From the NCBI GenBank assembly GCA_034660675.1, contig JAYEJT010000009.1, positions 1 to 5,898 on the forward strand: DNA of 5,898 bases. The letters run 5' to 3'. The DNA is from CG03 sp034660675 (GTDB lineage Bacteria; CG03). Made by a program: the position numbers and the translations under genes. The notes under the pieces are model-generated. The model searched no databases. It had not been told where the DNA came from and saw nothing but the letters and a program-made list of their open reading frames with translations. Below, in pieces: positions 1 through 5,099 of this stretch. The first letter of the stretch is position 1. Every line of letters starts with the position of its first letter.

Positions 1-430
1 TGATAACACCTATCTTCTGCGGCATGGAAGGCAGAGGGCGTTTTCTTAATTTATCAAAAAGGCCTTCTTCTTTCAGTTTCTTTTTGAGCTCCTCAAACTT
101 CTTCTGAAGCTCGCCCACGCCTCTCTCGCGCATGGCATCAACCAGGATCTGATAGGACCCCCTCACAGGATAAAGCGTTACCGTGCCCTTCACCCTGACC
201 TTCATTCCGTCTTTGGGTGTGAATGTCAAACGCGCGGCTTTGAAGCGGTACATCACGCCCGATATCTGGCCGCCGGCATCCTTCAGAGAAAAATAACAGT
301 GGCCCGAGCTGTATTTTTTGAAATTGGAAAGTTCGCCGTCAAGGATTATTCCTCTGAACTCCCTCTCAAGCATAAGCTTGCTTTTATTATTGAGCTCCGT
401 GACCGTATAAATTTTTGCCGTTGTATCCAT
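1..430 (-). CDS. xseA: Exodeoxyribonuclease VII large subunit, N-terminal part (cut by window edge)
   Basis: ExoVII is a cytoplasmic nuclease of XseA and XseB subunits that degrades single-stranded DNA from both ends and acts in mismatch repair and removal of ssDNA. Only the first 143 codons are present; the 3' end lies beyond position 1. The protein starts MDTTAKIYTVTELN, followed by the N-terminal OB-fold with the family signature GELSNFKKYSSGHCYFSLKD at about residues 30-49, then GVMYRF, and a conserved stretch VGELQKKFEELKKKLKEEG leading to LPSMPQKIGVI, where the catalytic domain begins. The ATG at 430 gives the expected N-terminus, although no good Shine-Dalgarno sequence precedes it (upstream bases are AATCTAGTCTT). 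It lies 65 bases downstream of a 65-residue ORF on the same strand and may share a transcript with the upstream methyltransferase. Family assignment is secure; catalytic residues are not in view. No xseB is visible. Confidence 0.95.
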   Translation of the reverse strand, partial: MDTTAKIYTVTELNNKSKLMLEREFRGIILDGELSNFKKYSSGHCYFSLKDAGGQISGVMYRFKAARLTFTPKDGMKVRVKGTVTLYPVRGSYQILVDAMRERGVGELQKKFEELKKKLKEEGLFDKLRKRPLPSMPQKIGVI

Positions 431-495
431 AAGACTAGATTCTAATAAATAACTCCGCTTTGTTAAAGAGGAAGCGTTCAGAAGACATTTAATAT

Positions 496-693
496 CTAAT
501 ACGGACGGATGTTCTTCGGGTGGACTTTTTGTGACTCAGTCCTTCCGGCGCTCAAACGCAAGCTCACCATTATGGCCATAAAAACAACGGCCGCTGAGGC
601 GCGGGTGATAAACACGAAATCAAAACCCCTGTCCAGCAGAAAACCGAATGAAATCAGCCTCTTATTTTTTGCGAGAAACTCTATGTATCCCAT
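496..693 (-). CDS. Hypothetical 65-residue protein, possible remnant of a membrane transporter
   Basis: I do not recognise a full family. The ORF begins 9 bases after the stop codon of the upstream methyltransferase, on the same strand, which argues that it is translated, but only a weak purine stretch (TTAGAG) precedes the ATG. Residues 1-20 (MGYIEFLAKNKRLISFGFLL) recall the start of some major facilitator transporters, which typically continue through a long first helix; here the sequence instead turns to DRGFDF and then one hydrophobic stretch at about residues 26-45 (FVFITRASAAVVFMAIMVSL), ending in a basic, polar tail. It could be a small single-pass membrane protein or an internally deleted transporter. 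The opposite-strand ORF over the same bases looks like its shadow. Existence as a gene is uncertain. Confidence 0.4.
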   Translation of the reverse strand: MGYIEFLAKNKRLISFGFLLDRGFDFVFITRASAAVVFMAIMVSLRLSAGRTESQKVHPKNIRPY

Positions 694-702
694 AAATTAA
701 CT

Positions 703-1359
703 CTAACCGCCGGTTTTTTTTAGGATTACCACCCTTTGCCCGTCGTCAAACAATTTCTCAAAACCGAATTCCCCGCAAATATAGGAAAATGTCCGCGAAT
801 GATAAAAACAGACATGCGAATTATCCCGCGCGTAATACCATTTCGCGAAATGTTCCCTGTCCTTCCATCTCTCCGTCATAACAACCAGTGTTCCTCCATC
901 CCCCAGCAGAGACCTTATCTTTCTTATCTCACCGCCGGGATTAAAAAAATGCTCAAAAACTTCCGTTGAAAAAATGAAATCAAATTTTCTGTCCGGTTTA
1001 TTCTTCACAAAAAAAGGGTCATAATCATCGCAGGAATACCCTTCTTTTTTCAATATCACAGACAGCGTCGGAACAGGCCCGCAGCCATAATCAAGGCCGG
1101 TTTCGCCTTTTTTTATAAACTTCACGGCCGGATCCACGGCCCGTCTGAGAAATTTCACATATCCTTCAAACTGAATGCCGTTGCGGTGCGTCAGATAACG
1201 CGCTTTTTCGCTTTGCCCATCCAAAAAATGTTTTTTGTCAGCGCTGATCAGAGAACATTTTTCGCAAAAAAAATAGCTTCTGCCGTCTATGCCTTCGACA
1301 GGCAGAAGTTTATCCTCTTCCCCGCACAGCCGGCAGAAATTTTTTAAAACTGTTTTCAT
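703..1359 (-). CDS. Class I SAM-dependent methyltransferase with N-terminal zinc-ribbon motif
   Basis: A 218-residue cytoplasmic methyltransferase of the Methyltransf_23/11 type; the substrate is unknown. The N-terminus carries two CxxC pairs (C9/C12 and C32/C35, FCRLCG and FFCEKC) that would bind a zinc ion. The Rossmann-like SAM domain follows: motif I GLDYGCGP at residues 88-95, an acidic strand DDYDPFF at about 111-117 (the position that usually contacts the ribose), FDFIFSTEVFEHFFNP at 126-141 (motif IV region, with the E-HF signature of this family), and GGTLVVMTERW after it. A zinc-ribbon in front of a class I methyltransferase is common among uncharacterised enzymes that act on sugars, lipids or small metabolites, so no function is assigned. 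The start ATG at 1359 is preceded by only a weak ACGGA about 14 bases upstream. It is followed immediately by the 65-residue ORF. A REP-like repeat lies 40 bases upstream. Confidence 0.85.
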   Translation of the reverse strand: MKTVLKNFCRLCGEEDKLLPVEGIDGRSYFFCEKCSLISADKKHFLDGQSEKARYLTHRNGIQFEGYVKFLRRAVDPAVKFIKKGETGLDYGCGPVPTLSVILKKEGYSCDDYDPFFVKNKPDRKFDFIFSTEVFEHFFNPGGEIRKIRSLLGDGGTLVVMTERWKDREHFAKWYYARDNSHVCFYHSRTFSYICGEFGFEKLFDDGQRVVILKKTGG

Positions 1360-1398
1360 TAAATTATTTTTCCGTAAAGTTAAACCACGCCGTAAAAA

Positions 1399-1426
1399 GG
1401 AAACAGGGGACGTCCCTGATTTTTCC
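1399..1426. repeat. REP-like repeat, GGGGACGTCC subtype, copy 1
   Basis: The core GGGGACGTCC, with the perfect palindrome GGGACGTCCC at 1407-1416, is flanked by GGAAACA on the left and CTGATTTTTCC on the right. It matches the copy at 5027-5053 at about 24 of 28 positions, including the flanks GGAAA and ATTTTTCC, so the shared unit is longer than the palindrome. It lies upstream of the methyltransferase, where it might affect its transcription. That such repeats are RAYT-associated is known from other genomes; no transposase is present here. Confidence 0.7.
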
Positions 1427-1470
1427 CCCGAGCGCCCGTATTCTCCGCCGCTATTTTATGACGCGAAGAT

Positions 1471-1543
1471 ACCGGTTCCCCTTTCCCGATCAGGGCGTCC
1501 GGAATGACCGGTTGACTATCGGAAAAACGGGGAACATCCCGGT
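1471..1543. repeat. Imperfect inverted repeat in the intergenic region
   Basis: The left arm 1471-1490 (ACCGG, TTCCCC, TTTCCCGAT in order) is complementary to the right arm 1518-1543 (ATCGG, AAAAACGGGGAA, CATCCCGGT), with a four-base bulge and small mismatches, enclosing a loop of about 27 bases. The arms overlap the 3' half of the small ORF at 1490-1582. It could be a degraded repeat element or an RNA hairpin; no T-run follows, so a standard terminator is unlikely. Confidence 0.35.
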
Positions 1544-1582
1544 GGCAACAGCGCCGATAACCAAATTAAACTTCTTTTTCAT
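1490..1582 (-). CDS. Very small ORF (30 residues) with ideal ribosome binding site, possibly a gene remnant
   Basis: The ATG at 1582 is preceded by GAGGAGG five bases upstream, the best Shine-Dalgarno sequence in the window. The product begins MKKKFNLVIGAVATGMFPVF, a basic start followed by a hydrophobic run like a signal peptide or a single membrane anchor, and ends at residue 30 in NRSFRTP. Shifting frame near 1508 would continue as an open frame of 42 codons (VIPDALIGKGEPVSS...) to a stop at 1380-1382, passing through the REP-like repeat at 1399-1426. This fits either a real small exported peptide, or the 5' end of a secreted-protein gene broken by a frameshift and repeat insertion. No family is recognised. 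An in-frame extension further upstream runs through the repeat element and tRNA-Ser and is not credible. Confidence 0.4.
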   Translation of the reverse strand: MKKKFNLVIGAVATGMFPVFPIVNRSFRTP

Positions 1583-1587
1583 TTCGG

Positions 1588-1594
1588 CCTCCTC
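1588..1594 (-). promoter_or_regulatory. Strong Shine-Dalgarno sequence for the small ORF at 1490-1582
   Basis: GAGGAGG on the minus strand, spaced five bases (CCGAA) from the ATG. Other genes in this window have weak or distant Shine-Dalgarno sequences, so this one stands out and supports a genuine or formerly genuine translation start. Confidence 0.6.
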
Positions 1595-1654
1595 AAAACT
1601 GTACTTTTCCGGGATTTTTTTTACTGGCGGAGAGGCAGGGATTTGCCTACAAGT

Positions 1655-1674
1655 AATCCGCCTGACGGCGGATT
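1655..1674. repeat. Perfect stem-loop in tRNA-tail element
   Basis: AATCCGCC and GGCGGATT form a perfect 8-base-pair stem around the loop TGAC. No T-run follows on either strand, so this resembles a REP/MITE-type palindrome more than an intrinsic terminator. Confidence 0.7.
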
Positions 1675-1758
1675 CTCGCAGGCCGCCCCTCACGGCGCTC
1701 GCCTTTCCTCGCTTTCGCTCGTCAAACTCGCGCATCGTTGCGGGCTTCAAATCCCGAC

Positions 1759-1780
1759 GCCGGCCAAGCAGTTGGCCGGC
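1759..1780. repeat. Perfect GC-rich stem-loop downstream of tRNA-Ser
   Basis: GCCGGCCAA and TTGGCCGGC form a perfect 9-base-pair stem around GCAG. It begins 22 bases past the tRNA-Ser 3' end in the direction of transcription. A T-run (ATTTTTTCG on the minus strand, 1794-1799) lies before rather than after the hairpin, so it is not a canonical terminator, although it could stall polymerase or limit 3' exonucleases. Confidence 0.65.
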
Positions 1781-1801
1781 TCCTCTCAAGCGAAAAAATT
1801 G

Positions 1802-1889
1802 TGGCGGAGAGGCAGGGATTTGAACCCTGGGTACCTTTCGGTACATACGCTTTCCAGGCGTACACCTTAAGCCACTCGGTCACCTCTCC
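1802..1889 (-). tRNA. tRNA-Ser (anticodon GGA), CCA encoded
   Basis: The minus strand gives an 88-base class II tRNA. The acceptor stem pairs GGAGAGG with CCTCTCC, followed by discriminator G and CCA. The anticodon stem TACGC/GCGTA encloses the loop CTGGAAA with anticodon GGA at 1853-1855, reading UCC and UCU. The long variable arm GTACC-GAAA-GGTAC (1831-1844), typical of serine tRNAs, has a GNRA-type tetraloop. The T-arm is CAGGG-TTCAAAT-CCCTG. The last 21 bases are repeated at 1625-1645. A promoter lies just upstream. Confidence 0.97.
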
Positions 1890-1902
1890 GTAAATAACTT
1901 TC

Positions 1903-1931
1903 ATTCTAATTTTTTTATAGCTTTCACGCAA
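1903..1931 (-). promoter_or_regulatory. Sigma70-like promoter of tRNA-Ser
   Basis: The -35 element TTGCGT (1926-1931) and -10 element TAGAAT (1903-1908) are separated by exactly 17 bases, with an A-rich spacer. The tRNA starts 13 bases after the -10, leaving a short 5' leader for RNase P. It begins three bases downstream of the 57-base hairpin, which would isolate it from the helicase transcript. Confidence 0.6.
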
Positions 1932-1933
1932 TG

Positions 1934-1990
1934 GTAAAGTAATGGGGACGGTTCCTATTACGGTAATAGGAACCGTCCCCATTACTTTAC
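1934..1990. repeat. Perfect 57-base hairpin: two inverted REP-like GGGGACGGTTCC copies
   Basis: Arms 1934-1961 and 1963-1990 are exact reverse complements over 28 bases with a single base (1962) between them. Each arm contains GGGGACGGTTCCTATTAC; the same core with flanking AAT is found once more at 5100-5120. The helicase gene ends inside the right arm: stop TAA at 1982-1984 and the codons for V639 and K640. The hairpin probably serves as its transcript end or 3' stabiliser, though no T-run follows. The palindrome is directly visible; RAYT association is knowledge from other genomes. Confidence 0.9.
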
Positions 1991-3904
1991 GAGGCCCGTG
2001 TCTTTCAGGAAACGGGAGGGCGTGTGATAAATCCATCTGCCCCAGAGACGCCGGCTCATGGATGAGGTGAGGCTGAGAACTTCCTTCGCCCTTGTCATGC
2101 CGACATAGCAGAGGCGCCTTTCCTCCTCCATCTCGCTGGCATCCGAAAAATCGTCGCCGTAAGGAAGAAGCCCTTCCTCCATGCCCGTCAGAAACACGAC
2201 GGGAAACTCCAGCCCCTTGCACAGATGAAGCGTCATCAGACTCACGCCTTTTTTGCTGAAATTTTTTCCGTCCCTCTCCCTGATGAGAGATATGTCGTAA
2301 AGAAAGTCTCTGATACTCTGACCGCTCTCTTCCTCGTGGGACTTCACGGCATTGACGAGCTCCTGTAAGTTTTGAAGCCTGTCTTTGGCGTCAAAACTCT
2401 CCGAAGCTTCAAGAGCAGGCACATAGCCTGATTCCTCCAGCACTTTTTTCACAAACTCAAAACCCGGCATAGCATCCATCATATCATGCCATCTTTCCAC
2501 ATCTTCAATGAAACGCGCAAGCTTCTTCTTTGTCGGCGCTGTCACGGGACCATCTTTTATTATCCCGCCCAAAGCGTCAAATAAACTTAAACCTTTTTCT
2601 GAAGCAATCATTGAAAGAGCGCCCATCCCCTTCGTTTTCTTACCCATTCCACGCGGAGGAAGATTTATAATCCTGCTGAAATGCCAGTCATCATGGCGGT
2701 TCAGAATCACATAAAGATAGGCGAGCGCGTCTTTAATTTCCTTCCTCTCGTAGAAACCCGTGCCTCCTATAATTTTGTAGGGTATGCCGCATCGGCGGAA
2801 TGTTTCCTCAAATATGCGCGACTGCGCGTTTGTCCTGTAAAACACAGCGATGTCCTTGTAATTATAGCCGAAGTCCGTGTGGTTTTTTATTTCTTCCGCA
2901 ATGCCCTTGGCCTCTGAAATGTCGCGGCTGAACATCCCCACACGCACCTCTTCTCCGCCATCTTTTCTCGTCCACAGTTTTTTCACGCGCCTCGTTGAGG
3001 CCTCGTTTATGACAGCAGTTGCGGCGTTGAGAATGTTGGCCGTGGAGCGGTAATTTTCCTCAAGCGTGACAACGGTGCAGGCCGGCCAGTCCTTTTCAAA
3101 GTTTTTTATGTTATCTACATTCGCACCGCGCCAGGAATATATGGCCTGATCGTCGTCACCCACAACGCAGATGTTTCCGCTTTTTTTCGCGAGCTCCTTC
3201 ACGAGAAAATACTGGGCGTAATTCGTGTCCTGATATTCGTCCACGAGGATGTGACTGAACTGCTCCTGATATTTCAGGAGCGCGCCGGGATAATCCCTGA
3301 AAAAAATTATGAGATCAAGCAGAAGATCGCTAAAATCCTTGGCATTATTTTTTTTCAGCTCTTTCTGGTAAGATCGGTACACCTCAACAAGCTCTCCCGA
3401 CGCCGCGCTGTCGTCAAAAAAAGAGCCCACCCTGGAACTTTCCGCGCCCATCAGCCTGCCTTTGGCTATGTCAATGTAATAGAGCGCCGTCCTGGGTTTT
3501 ATTTTTTCATCCAGGCCGAATTCCTTCAGGATCTGCTTCATGAGATTCCGCTGGTCTGTCTCGTCAAAAATACTGAAGTCCCAGCGCAAATCATAATTTT
3601 TGTATTCGTTCCGCAGAACACGCAGCGCGAAAGAGTGAAAAGTTGAAACCCACAGCTCATCCGCGCCCGCTCCGGCGAGGTTCAAGACCCTTTCCTTCAT
3701 CTCTTCGGCCGCCTTGTTGGTGAAAGTGACGGCCAGAATGCTCTCCGGCTTAACGCCGCGGGCCACGAGATTGGCTATTCTGTATGTGATGACCCTGGTC
3801 TTTCCCGTGCCTGCGCCGGCCAGCACCAGAAGCGGCCCCTCCGTGCGCGTGACAGCTTCTAACTGACGGGGATTAAGGTTATCTTCAAGATTCAGCGGGT
3901 TCAT
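1982..3904 (-). CDS. uvrD: UvrD/PcrA-type superfamily 1 3'-5' DNA helicase, short C-terminus
   Basis: An ATP-driven helicase that unwinds DNA in excision and mismatch repair and strips proteins from DNA. All SF1A motifs are present in 640 residues: Q motif LNPRQ (Q14), Walker A AGAGTGKT at 29-36, Ia TFTNKAAEEM near 60-69, Walker B DEYQD at 222-226, motif III GDDDQAIYSWRGA at 249-261, EENYRST at 282-288, motif V LMTLHLCKGLEF at 556-567 and motif VI EEERRLCYVGMTRAK at 593-607. Motif V has LC where SA is usual. The protein stops about 33 residues after motif VI, at SRFLKDTGLVK; UvrD and PcrA usually run some 70-90 residues further to a C-terminal RNA-polymerase-binding domain, which is missing. 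The ATG overlaps the stop of the upstream RNA methyltransferase (ATGA), implying translational coupling. Last codons and stop lie in the REP hairpin. UvrD versus PcrA or Rep cannot be settled from the sequence. Confidence 0.95.
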   Translation of the reverse strand: MNPLNLEDNLNPRQLEAVTRTEGPLLVLAGAGTGKTRVITYRIANLVARGVKPESILAVTFTNKAAEEMKERVLNLAGAGADELWVSTFHSFALRVLRNEYKNYDLRWDFSIFDETDQRNLMKQILKEFGLDEKIKPRTALYYIDIAKGRLMGAESSRVGSFFDDSAASGELVEVYRSYQKELKKNNAKDFSDLLLDLIIFFRDYPGALLKYQEQFSHILVDEYQDTNYAQYFLVKELAKKSGNICVVGDDDQAIYSWRGANVDNIKNFEKDWPACTVVTLEENYRSTANILNAATAVINEASTRRVKKLWTRKDGGEEVRVGMFSRDISEAKGIAEEIKNHTDFGYNYKDIAVFYRTNAQSRIFEETFRRCGIPYKIIGGTGFYERKEIKDALAYLYVILNRHDDWHFSRIINLPPRGMGKKTKGMGALSMIASEKGLSLFDALGGIIKDGPVTAPTKKKLARFIEDVERWHDMMDAMPGFEFVKKVLEESGYVPALEASESFDAKDRLQNLQELVNAVKSHEEESGQSIRDFLYDISLIRERDGKNFSKKGVSLMTLHLCKGLEFPVVFLTGMEEGLLPYGDDFSDASEMEEERRLCYVGMTRAKEVLSLTSSMSRRLWGRWIYHTPSRFLKDTGLVK

Positions 3905-5073
3905 CGCGAAAGCAGAAAAACCGTTTCCATAAAAGGTGTGTTGGGAAACATATCAAAAGGAATGGCGCGCGTGACTTTATAACCGTATTTCCCGAACTCT
4001 ATGAGATTCTGAACGCCTGTTTCTATCTTGCATGAAAAAAACAGAATTTTGTTTATGTCCTTTAACGCAACCCTTCGTATGGCTTTTTTGCTCATGCCTG
4101 ACCTCGGAGGATCCAGAATGGCGTAATCAAAACTCCTGCGCTTGATCAGAGACAGCGAGGTTTTCACATCTCCGCAGAGAGCCTCGGCGTTTTCTATCCC
4201 GTTTTCCGAAAGATTTTTTTTCATTATTTCAACCGACTCGCTCTGAAGCTCAATGCTGTAAAGATATTTAATGCTCTTGGCGATATAAAGCCCTATCCCG
4301 CCCGAGCCGCTGTAAAGATCAAGAACACACTCGTCCCCCGTCAGATCCATCATCTCCTTCGCTCTTTCGTACATCATTATGCTCATCTTCGTGTTGGGCT
4401 GAAAAAAAGATTCGGGCGAAATTATAAAAGATGTGCCGTCCATATTTTCCGTCAGATATTCCTTTCCGCTCAGAAGAAAAAGCTTTTCGCAGTCGGCAAT
4501 GTCGGAAAGACGGGAATTGATGCCATAATAAACGCTTTTGATAAAAGGAAACTCCTCAAAGATCTTCGCAAATCCCTCCGCCTTGTCAAAATCACCGGCG
4601 GTAACGAGAATTATCATCATCTCGTCTTCGGTTTTGGAGCATCGCACCTTCAAATGCCTGAGAAAACCCTCGTGAGTTCTGGGATTATAAGGGACAAGCC
4701 CCTCGGCTTTGGCATATGACCGCACCCTATCCAGCACGGGGCCTATCCTCTTGTCGAAAAGAAGGCATCGCGTGAGATTTTCAATTCTGTGGAAAGAACC
4801 TTTATAATGCTGACCTATAAAGGGCTCCTCGACCGTGCCGCCGAAAGTGAACTCCATTTTGTTTCTGTAATAGAATTGCTCAAGAGCGGGGATCAGTTCT
4901 TCTTTTTCACATTGAGCGAAAGGCGCCAGATTCTGTTCTAAAATCCCGCGTTTCTTTTCAAGCTGTTCCTCATAGGGAATGTCCAGCCATGAGCAGCCGC
5001 CGCAGCGCCGGAAGTGAGGACACACCGGAAATGGGGACGTCCTTAATTTTTCCGATGTTTTAATGTTTTCCAT
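3901..5073 (-). CDS. rlmD: 23S rRNA (uracil-5-)-methyltransferase, RlmD/RumA/TrmA family, Fe-S type
   Basis: Enzymes of this family methylate C5 of a uridine in 23S rRNA or tRNA using SAM. The 390-residue protein has the [4Fe-4S] ligands C18, C24, C27 (CPHFRRCGGC) and probably C103 (NLTRC), the RNA-contact motif SPESFFQPN at 219-227, SAM motif I DLYSGSGGIGL at 252-262, DPPRSG at 321-326, a catalytic cysteine C348 in FFSCK, and the general base E383 in FMETVFLLSR. No N-terminal TRAM domain precedes the cluster, as in RlmC-type members, so the exact target (U747, U1939 or other) is uncertain; the symbol is a family-level choice. The usual SCNP around the nucleophile reads SCKI here. A GGAG lies 13 bases before the ATG, which is rather far. 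Residues 8-16 are encoded by a REP-like repeat. The stop overlaps the helicase start by ATGA. Confidence 0.92.
   Translation of the reverse strand: MENIKTSEKLRTSPFPVCPHFRRCGGCSWLDIPYEEQLEKKRGILEQNLAPFAQCEKEELIPALEQFYYRNKMEFTFGGTVEEPFIGQHYKGSFHRIENLTRCLLFDKRIGPVLDRVRSYAKAEGLVPYNPRTHEGFLRHLKVRCSKTEDEMMIILVTAGDFDKAEGFAKIFEEFPFIKSVYYGINSRLSDIADCEKLFLLSGKEYLTENMDGTSFIISPESFFQPNTKMSIMMYERAKEMMDLTGDECVLDLYSGSGGIGLYIAKSIKYLYSIELQSESVEIMKKNLSENGIENAEALCGDVKTSLSLIKRRSFDYAILDPPRSGMSKKAIRRVALKDINKILFFSCKIETGVQNLIEFGKYGYKVTRAIPFDMFPNTPFMETVFLLSR
5027..5053. repeat. REP-like repeat, GGGGACGTCC subtype, copy 2, inside a coding region
   Basis: The bases GGAAAT, GGGGACGTCC, TTAATTTTTCC run in order, matching the copy at 1399-1426 at about 24 of 28 positions. 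It lies within codons 8-16 of the RNA methyltransferase and encodes about EKLRTSPFP without breaking the frame, just ahead of the first Fe-S cysteine C18. Confidence 0.7.
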
Positions 5074-5099
5074 ATTTTTTTATTTTCTCCGGCGTTTAT

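Larger units (their letters stand above)
1625..1822 (-). mobile_element. tRNA-tail repeat element: 156-base insert between two copies of the tRNA-Ser 3' end
   Basis: A 21-base sequence (minus strand CAAATCCCTG, CCTCTCC, GCCA in order) occurs at 1802-1822 as the true 3' end of tRNA-Ser, from the T-loop through CCA, and again identically at 1625-1645, 177 bases away in the same orientation. Identity stops right after the repeat (plus strand AACCC versus CCTAC). The 156 bases between hold two perfect stem-loops, an inverted piece of the T-arm at 1746-1755 and phased CTCG motifs. The T-loop-to-3'-end segment is the classic attachment core of tyrosine integrases, but the insert is too short for an integrase and has no credible gene. 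It may be a minimal or deleted integrated element, or a non-autonomous repeat that carries a tRNA tail. The duplication is certain; the mechanism is inferred. Confidence 0.65.

Noticed and set aside
431..495. Possible terminator between the 65-residue ORF and xseA
   Set aside because: Only a four-pair stem (CTTT-AAC-AAAG) with no T-run; too weak to call.
509..700. Plus-strand 63-codon ORF opposite the 65-residue hypothetical ORF
   Set aside because: No ribosome binding site, no domain, opposite to every supported gene; mirror image of the minus-strand ORF.
1490..1846. Long 118-codon version of the micro-ORF starting inside tRNA-Ser
   Set aside because: It would translate the tRNA and the tRNA-tail element; the ATG at 1582 with its strong ribosome binding site is the only credible start.
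1458..1870. Plus-strand open frames in the repeat region
   Set aside because: They translate the antisense of tRNA-Ser and the palindromic repeats; no start signals or family resemblance.
1625..1889. attL/attR pair of a full genomic island at tRNA-Ser
   Set aside because: Only 156 bases lie between the repeats and no integrase or cargo is present, so an intact island is excluded; a relic or mini-element remains possible.
1722..2222. 166-codon minus-strand open frame spanning tRNA-Ser, the REP hairpin and the 3' end of the helicase
   Set aside because: It runs through a tRNA gene, a perfect hairpin and the helicase in another frame; the translation has no domain and looks like frame shadow.
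2508..3646. Plus-strand open frames within the helicase gene
   Set aside because: Antisense shadows of a well-supported coding region.
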